Program-made: the position numbers and the translations under genes
In this document: piece after piece, positions 13,616 through 21,304 of the stretch
How positions within the stretch are numbered: position 1 is the first letter of the stretch
Layout: each line of letters starts with the position of its first letter
Assembly: GCA_007120055.1 (NCBI GenBank)
Contig: SKOL01000214.1
Location: forward strand, 1 to 26,292
DNA length: 26,292 nucleotides
Direction of reading: 5' to 3'
Source: Anaerobacillus sp.
Lineage (GTDB): Bacteria > Bacillota > Bacilli > Bacillales_H > Anaerobacillaceae
The notes under the pieces: generated by a model
The model's database searches: none
Seen by the model: the letters and a program-made list of their open reading frames with translations, nothing else
What the model was told of the DNA's origin: nothing

Positions 13616-15079
13616 CTATTTCCACACTCTAGCAACATCTGCTAACTGTGCTTCGATTTTATCCACATCCTGCCTTTTTGTTAATTTACTTACTACAATT
13701 GCTACGACAAACGACGCAATGAATGCAGGTAAACCTTCCATCACAATCGAACTTAGTCCAAGCTGGTACCAAACTACAACGGTAACAAACCCAGCAATCA
13801 TTCCTGCAGCTCCACCTTGATTTGTAAGGTTCTTCCAATACAACGAAAGAATCAGTACTGGAGCAAATGTTGCTGCGAGACCTGCCGATGCATAAACCGT
13901 TAACCAAAAAACAGATTCCGGTGTCGAAACAGCAATATAAGTAGATAATATACCAATAGCTACAATCACTAAACGAGTAACTAAAATCATGGTTTTCTCC
14001 GAAGCTTTTTTGTTAAAATATTTTCCATAAACATCTTCTGTTAATGTAGAAGATGCTGATAACAGCTGAGAGTCCGCTGTCGACATTAATAAACCTAAGA
14101 ATACAGCTAACATAATTCCGCCAAACCATGGATTCACTAATTCGGTTAATGCCAGCGGATACACTAGCTCCGCATCTGTAACTGTCGGAAATAATATTCG
14201 GCCGGAGTATCCAACTAGAAATGCTCCCCAATACGTAATCGTTAACGCTGACAAACAAATGGCTGCTGATTTACGAACTTCTGCTGAGCTTTTCAGTGCA
14301 AAAAATCGAATCGTATCGTGAGGTCGTCCGATAACATTTAACCCCATAATTAAGAAACCAAAAATAGCACCAATTAAGGCAGAACCTGTTGCCCCAAGAT
14401 TGGCGGAAACAAGCATTGGACTAATCTGCGCAGATTGCTCCACAACGTTTGTCCACCCTCCAGCAAGACTAACCATGAAAATACCTAAAATTAAAGTTCC
14501 TACTACGACAGCAAGACCTTGGAAGTAATCTGTTAAAGATACTCCCAGTAATCCACCAAATAAGCAGTACACAGTGACTACTAATCCTGAAATTACTATC
14601 GCTGTAGTTGGTGTAATACCGAATACCGTCTCTATCGTTTTTCCTGCTGCAGCCAACTGAGCTGCTGTATAGGCTGACATAAATATAACGATAGAAACAG
14701 CTGAAACTAAACGGATTATATGCGGATTTCCGCCAAGACGTTTAACAAAGAAGTCCGTGTAAGTAATAGACCCGACTAGTTGAGAATAATTTCGAACTCG
14801 TTTGGCAATGACAATATAAGAAAATAAGAATCCAAGATTAAAACCGATTAAAATATAAAATACCGATGGCCCAAGGGCGTACACCATACCAACATATCCA
14901 ATCAACACCCAAGCACTCATTCCCGAAAAAGCATAGCTAATCGCTGCTACCCAACTGTTAAGCGTTCTCCCTCCTAAATGGAACCCTTCCTTTGTTTTTG
15001 TAAAGCGAAAGGAGTAGATCCCAATTCCGATCATAAAAATAAAATAAACAATTATAGGAAGTATTAATGGATAATTCAA
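13616..15079 (-). CDS. Sodium:solute symporter (SSS family, PutP-like)
   Basis: 487-aa integral membrane transporter with about 13 hydrophobic helices. Family marks: FHLGGRTLNSWVAAISYAFS near residue 33, TYTDFFVKRLGG near 105, the SSS signature region VIGRPHDTIRFFALKSSAEV near 250, and GLLMSTADSQLLSASSTLTE near 335 (the Na+-site helix). It couples sodium entry to uptake of an organic solute, amino acid-like in the PutP branch; the substrate is not deducible. The start is TTG 15079, which overlaps the stop of the upstream small gene (TTGA) and has AAAGGAG at ~10 bases. It is divergent from the peptidase/reductase operon, so it probably imports that pathway's substrate or products. Confidence 0.92.
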   Translation of the reverse strand: MNYPLILPIIVYFIFMIGIGIYSFRFTKTKEGFHLGGRTLNSWVAAISYAFSGMSAWVLIGYVGMVYALGPSVFYILIGFNLGFLFSYIVIAKRVRNYSQLVGSITYTDFFVKRLGGNPHIIRLVSAVSIVIFMSAYTAAQLAAAGKTIETVFGITPTTAIVISGLVVTVYCLFGGLLGVSLTDYFQGLAVVVGTLILGIFMVSLAGGWTNVVEQSAQISPMLVSANLGATGSALIGAIFGFLIMGLNVIGRPHDTIRFFALKSSAEVRKSAAICLSALTITYWGAFLVGYSGRILFPTVTDAELVYPLALTELVNPWFGGIMLAVFLGLLMSTADSQLLSASSTLTEDVYGKYFNKKASEKTMILVTRLVIVAIGILSTYIAVSTPESVFWLTVYASAGLAATFAPVLILSLYWKNLTNQGGAAGMIAGFVTVVVWYQLGLSSIVMEGLPAFIASFVVAIVVSKLTKRQDVDKIEAQLADVARVWK

Positions 15080-15237
15080 TTTGCATTACTCCTTTCATTA
15101 CTAACCTCTTTATAAAAATCACTATCCTTCTCTGCTTCTTTTTTCTCTTTCAAATAAGACATAATTGGATAAATAGTAAGTAATGCTGGAATGACTACAA
15201 CTACTAACCAAGCACCGATTGTCCATCCAAACAACAT
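15076..15237 (-). CDS. Small accessory subunit of the SSS symporter
   Basis: 53 aa: one hydrophobic segment (MLFGWTIGAWLVVVVIPALL) followed by a charged tail (SYLKEKKEAEKDSDFYKEVS). Short single-helix proteins of this kind precede many sodium:solute symporter genes in bacilli and are taken to be small accessory subunits. ATG 15237 has AAGGGGG upstream; a longer frame from a TTG at 15261 would swallow the RBS. It overlaps the symporter start by four bases, so translation is coupled. The role is inferred from context. Confidence 0.75.
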   Translation of the reverse strand: MLFGWTIGAWLVVVVIPALLTIYPIMSYLKEKKEAEKDSDFYKEVSNERSNAN

Positions 15238-15248
15238 GTCACCAACCC

Positions 15249-15263
15249 CCTTTTCTGACAATT
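15249..15263 (-). promoter_or_regulatory. Possible CodY box before the symporter operon
   Basis: AATTGTCAGAAAAGG on the minus strand matches the CodY motif AATTTTCWGAAAATT at 12 of 15 positions and lies between promoter and RBS. CodY control would fit nutrient uptake, but three-mismatch hits are common in AT-rich genomes. Confidence 0.25.
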
Positions 15264-15287
15264 TAAATTATTTTAAATTTACAACTT

Positions 15288-15316
15288 ATTATAGTGACGA
15301 CATCCCCCTTTGTAAA
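15288..15316 (-). promoter_or_regulatory. Sigma-A promoter of the symporter operon
   Basis: TTTACA (15311-15316), a 17-base spacer and TATAAT (15288-15293) on the minus strand. Strong match; the RBS of the small subunit lies ~40 bases downstream. Confidence 0.7.
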
Positions 15317-15418
15317 GGTTTAATTTTAAAAAACTCAAAAATATTGCCTATTTTTTAATAAAAACACAAAATAACATCTTTAAAATTGATATATTTAAAA
15401 TAAAATAGCCTGATTTTT

Positions 15419-15447
15419 TTGACAATATTAAAAAAATCGATTATTTT
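15419..15447 (+). promoter_or_regulatory. Promoter of the peptidase/reductase operon
   Basis: TTGACA (15419-15424), a 17-base spacer and TATTTT (15442-15447). Perfect -35, moderate -10. It lies ~100 bases from the divergent symporter promoter in an AT-rich stretch that could hold sites for the local Lrp/AsnC regulator. Confidence 0.5.
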
Positions 15448-15487
15448 ATATATAAGTTATTGCGATTTTTAATAAGGAGTGTTTTTT

Positions 15488-17224
15488 ATGGTTGGACAAA
15501 CTGATAAAGAAAAAGAACAGCTAGTTAACAGTATATCGGGAAGTAACTTAATAGAATACACAGAAAATATTGCAAAAAATGTAAGGTTATCTGGTACTGT
15601 GGAAGAATTGGCATCTTTCCACTACGTAAAAAAAACCTTAGAAAGATTTGGATTAAGACCTGTTCTCTCGTTTCATGATGCTTACATAAGTCTTCCATTA
15701 AGTGCCCACTTAATCGTTGACGGAATAGAATTCCCATGCATTACCCATTCTATGAGTCCCTCCGTAGATAGACTTAGAGGGAATTTGATTTATGTAAACA
15801 AAAAAGAGTTAGTTAAAGAAGTCATTTCAGGTAATATCGTTATTATTGAAGGGCTTGCTACGCCGGGGATTGTTCACCAATTAACGAAACATAATGCTAT
15901 GGCAGCGATATTCATCAATAGTGAACACACTTATGAAATGATCGTGTCACCCGTTTGGGGAAATCCTACCTCAGAAAATGTCGATCAATTACCAACATTG
16001 CCGGTTGTGTCTGTCAATCGAAAAACAGGTGAAGAATTAAAGCACCTTACCACCACCAAAAGTGAAATAACTGGTGTGGTCACGACCGAAGTGGATACTA
16101 GGATCAGACCAATACCTACACTAACGGTAGATATAAAGAATGAACCAGAACATAAGGATTATGTTTTATTTAGTGGCCATATTGATTCGTGGCATTATGG
16201 TGCAATGGATAATGGGAGTGCAAATGCCGTTATGCTTGAGGTAGCTAGAATATTATCTGAAAAGAAACACAACTTAAAACGGAATCTGAGATTAGCCTTT
16301 TGGTCTGGTCACTCCCACGGGAGATATGCTGGATCCACCCTCTATTGTGACCTTCACTGGGAGGATATTTACAAATATTGTGTCATGCACGTCAATATTG
16401 ATTCTGTAGGAGGTAAGGGGGCAAATGTACTAACACAAGCTAATTGTATGGCGGAAACGAAAGATATTGCTAAAGAAGTAGTGCTAGAGGTTGCCGATCA
16501 AGTTTTTGAAGGCAAACGTTATGGAAAAGCTGGTGACCAATCCTTTTGGGGAACAGGAGTACCATCCTTGTTTATGGGCTTATCGGAGCAGCCACCGGCT
16601 ACAAATCAGTCAAGCGATGCTTTCAGTGAGCTGTTTGGAACCGGGAAATCCTCTGGGTTCGGTTGGTGGTGGCATACAACGGAAGATAAAGTTGATAAGC
16701 TTGATAAAGATAACTTAATTAGGGATTGCCAAGTGTACTTCCTATCTATTTATAAATTGTTAACAGATGACATCCTCCCGATCAATCAACTCGCAGCAAT
16801 AAAAGATATTGAAAATGGGATTAGATCGTGGCAGGAAAAAGCCAAACAACACTTTGATTTTTCTACTACCATGCAGTTGTTAGAAAGATTAGAAAATGAA
16901 GTTGGCAGGTTATATCACCTGATAGAAAAGGCAGAACTTAACTCTCATCAAATTCAACTAATTAATGAGACCTTAAAGAAGCTCTCAAGAGAGCTCGTCC
17001 CTATCAATTATGTATCTGGCAGCCGGTTTGATTACGATGTAGCTCTACAGTTGCCGCCTGTACCTTCACTAATCAAGATTAATACCTTAATAGATTTAAA
17101 CGAAACGGACCCAGAATACTTTTTCATAAAAACATATCTATTACGAAAAAGAAATGAAATCTATCATTCGATTAATGAAGGACTACATGCGGTACAATCT
17201 TGTTTAATTCAATTAAATAAATAA
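15488..17224 (+). CDS. M28-family metallopeptidase-like protein with PA domain, atypical active site
   Basis: 578 aa, no signal peptide, so cytoplasmic. Residues ~100-210 resemble a PA (protease-associated) insert; the M28 catalytic fold follows. Zinc-ligand candidates are in place: H231/D233 in FSGHIDSW, D241 in MDNGSAN, D305 in HVNIDSVGG and H396 in WWWHTTEDK. But the usual Glu-Glu pair (catalytic base plus ligand) in the WxAEExGLxGS motif is replaced by WSGHSHGRYAGS (H275, H277). The final ~130 residues are helical and partly coiled. ATG 15488 has AAGGAG nine bases upstream. It is first of a four-gene operon with an ene-reductase, a ketopantoate-reductase-like enzyme and an M20 peptidase. 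Aminopeptidase or amidase activity is inferred only from the fold. Confidence 0.8.
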   Translation: MVGQTDKEKEQLVNSISGSNLIEYTENIAKNVRLSGTVEELASFHYVKKTLERFGLRPVLSFHDAYISLPLSAHLIVDGIEFPCITHSMSPSVDRLRGNLIYVNKKELVKEVISGNIVIIEGLATPGIVHQLTKHNAMAAIFINSEHTYEMIVSPVWGNPTSENVDQLPTLPVVSVNRKTGEELKHLTTTKSEITGVVTTEVDTRIRPIPTLTVDIKNEPEHKDYVLFSGHIDSWHYGAMDNGSANAVMLEVARILSEKKHNLKRNLRLAFWSGHSHGRYAGSTLYCDLHWEDIYKYCVMHVNIDSVGGKGANVLTQANCMAETKDIAKEVVLEVADQVFEGKRYGKAGDQSFWGTGVPSLFMGLSEQPPATNQSSDAFSELFGTGKSSGFGWWWHTTEDKVDKLDKDNLIRDCQVYFLSIYKLLTDDILPINQLAAIKDIENGIRSWQEKAKQHFDFSTTMQLLERLENEVGRLYHLIEKAELNSHQIQLINETLKKLSRELVPINYVSGSRFDYDVALQLPPVPSLIKINTLIDLNETDPEYFFIKTYLLRKRNEIYHSINEGLHAVQSCLIQLNK

Positions 17225-17239
17225 AAAGGATGAATGAAG

Positions 17240-18250
17240 ATGACAAACTTATTTTCCCCCTATTCATTTAAAGGAATAGAAATAAAAAACCGAATCATGC
17301 TATCGCCCATGTGCCAGTACCAGGTTTCCAAAAAAGACGGAACTCCAAATGAATGGCATCACGTGCACTACGTAAGCCGGGCTATTGGTGGCGTAGGTCT
17401 GATTTGTTTTGAGATGACGAATGTGGAGCCAAAAGGAAGAATTACTGAAGGTTGTTTAGGTCTATGGGACAATGAACAAGTTCTTGCATATAAAAAAATC
17501 ATCGAGCAATGCCATCTTTACGGCGCTAAGGTAGCTATTCAAATTGCTCATGCTGGACGTAAATCTACGATCGAAAATGGAGATATTGTTGGACCAAGTG
17601 CGATTCCCTTTTCAGAACAAAGCCCAGTGCCTCGAGAATTAACGAAGGAAGAAATTAAAAATATAGTTCAGAATTTTGGTGAGAGCACCAGGTTAGCTGT
17701 AAAAGCAGGTGTAGATGTGATTGAATTACATGGCGCTCACGGCTATTTACTTCATCAATTCCTCTCTCCTGCTAGTAATAAAAGAGAAGATGAATATGGT
17801 CAATTTGAACGTTTCCCATTAGAAGTGATAAAAGAAGTAAAAAAGAATATGCCTGACAATATGCCCCTAATTCTACGAATTTCAGCAGTGGAATACCGAG
17901 ACACAGGCTATGATTTCGACCATATTAACCAGTATATTCCTCTCTTTATTGAAGCAGGTGTAGACGGTTTTGATGTAAGTACTGGGGGAGACTCCCCTAA
18001 CCGTCCGGAAATGTTTCCTGGTTACCAAGTGAAATACGCCGAGCAAATCAAAAGACAATATTCTATCCCTGTCATTAGCGTCGGGGCATTAGAAGACCCA
18101 GAAGTTGCCGCAAAGGTTATTGATGAAGGAAGAGCCGATATGGTGGCTATCGGGCGTGGGCTGCTGCGGCACCCATACTGGCCGAAGGAAGCTGCTGAAA
18201 AACTAGGAAAGAAATTCGACCTACCTGGCGTGTATAACCTAGGTTATTAA
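17240..18250 (+). CDS. namA: NADPH dehydrogenase / ene-reductase, NamA (YqjM)-like old yellow enzyme
   Basis: 336-aa FMN enzyme of the thermophilic-like old yellow enzyme class, which reduces activated C=C bonds with NADPH. Active-site residues align exactly with YqjM: C25 and Y27 in LSPMCQYQ, H164, H167 and Y169 in ELHGAHGYLLHQFLSP, plus IQIAHAGRKS and AIGRGLLRHPYWP. Oddity: the loop that normally reads DEYGGSxENRxRFP is DEYGQFERFP, about four residues shorter. ATG 17240 is nine bases from AAAAGGA; ATG 17234 is too close. It lies 15 bases after the peptidase gene, clearly co-transcribed. A second, much larger member of the same superfamily is encoded at 5.3-7.2 kb. The natural substrate is unknown. 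Confidence 0.9.
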   Translation: MTNLFSPYSFKGIEIKNRIMLSPMCQYQVSKKDGTPNEWHHVHYVSRAIGGVGLICFEMTNVEPKGRITEGCLGLWDNEQVLAYKKIIEQCHLYGAKVAIQIAHAGRKSTIENGDIVGPSAIPFSEQSPVPRELTKEEIKNIVQNFGESTRLAVKAGVDVIELHGAHGYLLHQFLSPASNKREDEYGQFERFPLEVIKEVKKNMPDNMPLILRISAVEYRDTGYDFDHINQYIPLFIEAGVDGFDVSTGGDSPNRPEMFPGYQVKYAEQIKRQYSIPVISVGALEDPEVAAKVIDEGRADMVAIGRGLLRHPYWPKEAAEKLGKKFDLPGVYNLGY

Positions 18251-18275
18251 ACAAGTTTTCGAGGAGGACAAAGTG

Positions 18276-19325
18276 ATGAAATTTACTTTTATTGGAGCAG
18301 GTGCTATCGGCGGAGTTGTAGGAGCCTATTTAGCTAAAAATAACGAGGACGTTACATTAGTAGATATTAATGAAGAACATATCGAAGCAATCAAAAATAA
18401 CGGTATTACGATTCAAACTCAAAATGGAAATTTAAATGTTCCAGTAAAAGCTAAAACCGTTCAGGAATTAATTCACAATAAAGAAGAATTAGATGTAGTT
18501 GTACTCGCCGTAAAGGCACAGCATACGGAAGAAGCTGTGAAAAGTTTTATGGATCTATTAACAGAAAACTCCGTTGTTATTTCGATGCAAAACGGATTAT
18601 GTGAAAATGTAATATCTTCTCTCATTGGGAAAGATCGTACAATTGGAAGTTTTGTCAACCTCTTTGCTGACTATCTTGAGCCAGGAGTCATTGAGTACGG
18701 TGGCGTCGGCAGTTTATACATCGGTGAATTAAATGGAAGTATTACCCCACGGTTGAAGGCCTTACAAGAACGGTTTAAAGCCTGGGGAGAAGCAAAGGTG
18801 ACTGACAATATTTTTGGCTATTTATGGAGTAAGCTCAGCTACGGCTCTATCCTAACGGCTACTGCTCTTGTCGATGAAAAAATGGCAGAAATTATCGATC
18901 CTGTAGAGAATAGGAAACTTTTTGTTGAATTAGGTAGTGAAGCCCTGACCGTTGCTGATAAATTGGGGGTATTAACCCTAGGTTTTGACGATTGGGAGCC
19001 TAGCATTGTCTATTCCAATACGGAGGAACGTGATTGGGATGCAATCCATGCACAGTTTGACCGTCTCGTGAAACGATTACGCTCGTATAAAAAGGTAAAA
19101 ACCGGAATTTGGAGAGATTTAGCAGTACGTAAAAGGAAAACGGAGGTACCTTTTCACTTGGAACCTGTTATCCAACAAGGAAAAGAGTTAGGTATTGATA
19201 TGTCCTTAACACAAGCTACGTTAGACATGATAATTGATTTAGAAAACAACCGTCGTGTAATGTCATGGGACAATATCGAGCAGTTGAGAAAGGTGGCTAA
19301 GAAAAAAGCTACATCGATAGTGTAA
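18276..19325 (+). CDS. Ketopantoate reductase-like (ApbA/PanE family) NADPH-dependent dehydrogenase
   Basis: 349 aa. The N-terminal Rossmann fold starts FIGAGAIGGVVGAYLAKN and binds NADPH. SMQNGL (near residue 109) and the catalytic Lys block LWSKLSYGSILTA (near 185-195) match ApbA/PanE enzymes. The C-terminal helical domain carries RKTEVPFHLEPVIQQGKELG. It is ~45 residues longer than classic PanE, and the setting (no panB/panC; peptidases and ene-reductase instead) suggests a different 2-oxo acid or beta-hydroxy acid substrate. ATG 18276 is eight bases after GAGGAGG. It lies 25 bases after the ene-reductase gene and 26 before the M20 gene. Confidence 0.88.
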   Translation: MKFTFIGAGAIGGVVGAYLAKNNEDVTLVDINEEHIEAIKNNGITIQTQNGNLNVPVKAKTVQELIHNKEELDVVVLAVKAQHTEEAVKSFMDLLTENSVVISMQNGLCENVISSLIGKDRTIGSFVNLFADYLEPGVIEYGGVGSLYIGELNGSITPRLKALQERFKAWGEAKVTDNIFGYLWSKLSYGSILTATALVDEKMAEIIDPVENRKLFVELGSEALTVADKLGVLTLGFDDWEPSIVYSNTEERDWDAIHAQFDRLVKRLRSYKKVKTGIWRDLAVRKRKTEVPFHLEPVIQQGKELGIDMSLTQATLDMIIDLENNRRVMSWDNIEQLRKVAKKKATSIV

Positions 19326-19351
19326 ATACTAATTAGGAGATGATTGACGCA

Positions 19352-20485
19352 ATGATAACTGCCCCTACGTTAAAACAGTACTTTATAGATAAGAAGAATG
19401 ATATTTTGCGTGACGTTATAGGTCTTGTGAAGGCTGAATCACCTACATTAACAAAGAAACTCGTGGATGAGTGTGGGGACATATTGACATCGTTAATTAA
19501 AGAAAGATTAGATGTTCAAGTTACGGTTCATGAACAAGCCGAACGTGGAAATCACCTTTCCTTTTCCATTGGTAAAGGAAAAAAACGCATCCTCATCCTT
19601 GGACATTTCGACACCGTTTGGGAAAAAGGGAAGTTGCCTATTGAAGTAAAGGAAAATAAACTTTACGGGCCAGGTGTACTCGACATGAAAAGTGGCGTTA
19701 TCCAATCTGTTTGGGCTGTTAAAGCTTTAAAAGACGAAAATCTATTACAAGATAAGGAAATTGTTTTTCTGTTAACATCTGATGAGGAAGTTGGGAGTCA
19801 AACTTCACGGGAGCTTATAGAAGCTGAAGCAAAGTTGAGTGATATTGTCCTAGTAATGGAGCCCCCAGTTGCAAAAACAGGTGCCTTAAAAACTGGACGC
19901 AAGGGTGTTGGCATCTACCAATTGCGTGTTAAGGGCAAGAGTACCCATGCTGGGAACCACCACGAAGATGGCCGAAGTGCTATCAAAGAACTGGCTCAGC
20001 AGGTGTTGAAGCTAGAAGGTCTAACAGACTACGATAAAGGTACAACAATTAATGTGGGAACCATTAACGGTGGTACGAGAACGAACGTTGTTCCCGATTT
20101 TGCAGAAGCAACTATTGATATTCGTGTTAGAACAATGGATGAGGCCAAAAGAATAGTGAAGGTAGTGGAAAACTTACAGCCTATTAATCCTGGGGTTCAA
20201 GTAGAAATAGAAGGCGAACTAAACCGTCCCCCATTAGAAAGAACCGAAGCGGTTGTTCAACTATTTGAAAAAGTAAAGGATTCTGCTAAAGAACTTGGGA
20301 TAGATGTTACTGAAGCACAAGTTGGTGGTGCAAGTGACGGTAACTTTACTGGGGGCCTCGGGATCCCAACTTTAGATGGTTTGGGTTGCCCTGGAGAAGG
20401 ACCTCATGCGGAAAATGAGCACATTATCATAGATGAATTGCCAGTTCGGACAGCATTGGTTGCACAGCTCATTCGAAAGCTTTAA
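19352..20485 (+). CDS. M20-family metallopeptidase (carboxypeptidase G2-like)
   Basis: 377-aa di-zinc peptidase of the M20A/CPG2 type, which cleaves C-terminal Glu or other amino acids from acyl or peptide conjugates. Metal and catalytic residues visible: H85 and D87 in LGHFDTVW, D111 in GPGVLDMKSG, E145 (base) and E146 (ligand) in TSDEEVGS, E170 in VMEPP and H352 in GEGPHAENE. The dimerisation domain contains KGKSTHAGNHHEDGRSA. The first in-frame ATG (19340) directly abuts AGGAG, so ATG 19352, 12 bases from it, is the better start. It is the last gene of the operon; no clear terminator follows, only the AT-rich promoter region of the Lrp-type regulator. Confidence 0.9.
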   Translation: MITAPTLKQYFIDKKNDILRDVIGLVKAESPTLTKKLVDECGDILTSLIKERLDVQVTVHEQAERGNHLSFSIGKGKKRILILGHFDTVWEKGKLPIEVKENKLYGPGVLDMKSGVIQSVWAVKALKDENLLQDKEIVFLLTSDEEVGSQTSRELIEAEAKLSDIVLVMEPPVAKTGALKTGRKGVGIYQLRVKGKSTHAGNHHEDGRSAIKELAQQVLKLEGLTDYDKGTTINVGTINGGTRTNVVPDFAEATIDIRVRTMDEAKRIVKVVENLQPINPGVQVEIEGELNRPPLERTEAVVQLFEKVKDSAKELGIDVTEAQVGGASDGNFTGGLGIPTLDGLGCPGEGPHAENEHIIIDELPVRTALVAQLIRKL

Positions 20486-20620
20486 TAATAGTTGTATAAT
20501 ACCCATATAAATAGAATTATTTTATAAAGTAATCATAGAAGTGCAATCAAATTTTATAATTAAATTTAAATTGTACATTCTAGTAGTTATGCTTTAAAAT
20601 TAATTTATAATTTAAAAAGT

Positions 20621-20649
20621 TTGATAGTACCTGTTTTCACTTGTATAAT
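20621..20649 (+). promoter_or_regulatory. Strong sigma-A promoter of the Lrp/AsnC regulator
   Basis: TTGATA (20621-20626), a 17-base spacer and TATAAT (20644-20649). Just upstream (20530-20615) lie two similar AT-rich near-palindromes (around TTATAATTAAATTTAAATT and TTTAAAATTAATTTATAATT), plausible binding sites for autoregulation by an Lrp-type protein. Confidence 0.7.
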
Positions 20650-20714
20650 GTGCATAATCTAACGGAATTTTAGACATGAGTTATTTGCAGTTACCTGATA
20701 AAGGAGGATTTTGT

Positions 20715-21194
20715 TTGAGTAGGAACCAGAATGATGATATCTCCTTAGATGAATTAGACATAAAACTAATACAGTATCTTCAAAAAGACGGTAGAATTCC
20801 TTATACGGAATTGGCTGATATACTAGAAACTACATCTGGTACCGTTAGAAACCGTGTCCAAAGGTTAAAAGACCATCAATTGTTAAAAGTAGTTGGAGTT
20901 GTTAACCCCTTTAAGACAGGCTTACCAACAGTAGCCATGCTTGGTGTTAAAGTACAACTTAATAAATTTGATGAGGTTATTCATAAATTGTCTGGAATTC
21001 CAGAAGTCAGATTCGTAGCCTCCTCTACAGGTCGCTATGACTTGTTTGTGGAAGTAATTACAACAACCAATAAAAATTTATATGACATCATAAAAAATGA
21101 ATTTGGAAAAATCGACGGTATCCAATCAACCGAAACACATATGTTCATAGAAATTCATAAGCAAAGCTACGATTGGGGAGTCGGAGGAGAATAG
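20715..21194 (+). CDS. Lrp/AsnC-family transcriptional regulator
   Basis: 159-aa regulator. Residues ~10-60 are the winged helix-turn-helix (LDELDIKLIQYLQKDGRIPY, then TELADILETTSGTVRNRVQR), and residues ~75-150 the RAM effector domain (VAMLGVKVQLNKFDEVIHKL; GRYDLFVEV; STETHMFIEIHKQ). It binds DNA as an oligomer and usually senses amino acids or small acids. The start is TTG 20715, seven bases after a perfect AAAGGAGG; a longer frame from ATG 20676 lacks an RBS. It directly follows the M28/NamA/PanE-like/M20 operon and has its own strong promoter, so it is the obvious candidate to control that operon and perhaps the divergent symporter. Effector unknown. Confidence 0.92.
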   Translation: MSRNQNDDISLDELDIKLIQYLQKDGRIPYTELADILETTSGTVRNRVQRLKDHQLLKVVGVVNPFKTGLPTVAMLGVKVQLNKFDEVIHKLSGIPEVRFVASSTGRYDLFVEVITTTNKNLYDIIKNEFGKIDGIQSTETHMFIEIHKQSYDWGVGGE

Positions 21195-21269
21195 ATTTTA
21201 AAAGAAGGACAACTCCTAGACAATTTTCTTCCATTTTAAGAATGATCTATTCATACTTAATACCACAAG

Positions 21270-21297
21270 AATAACCGGGCAAAAACGCCCGGTTATT
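21270..21297. terminator. Bidirectional terminator between the regulator and yhbH
   Basis: Perfect 11-bp stem AATAACCGGGC (21270-21280) / GCCCGGTTATT (21287-21297) with a 6-base loop. T-richness outside is modest on both strands. It is unlike the TCCTTAC-type hairpins that follow the two yhbH fragments. Confidence 0.7.
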
Positions 21298-21304
21298 CTA
21301 ATTC

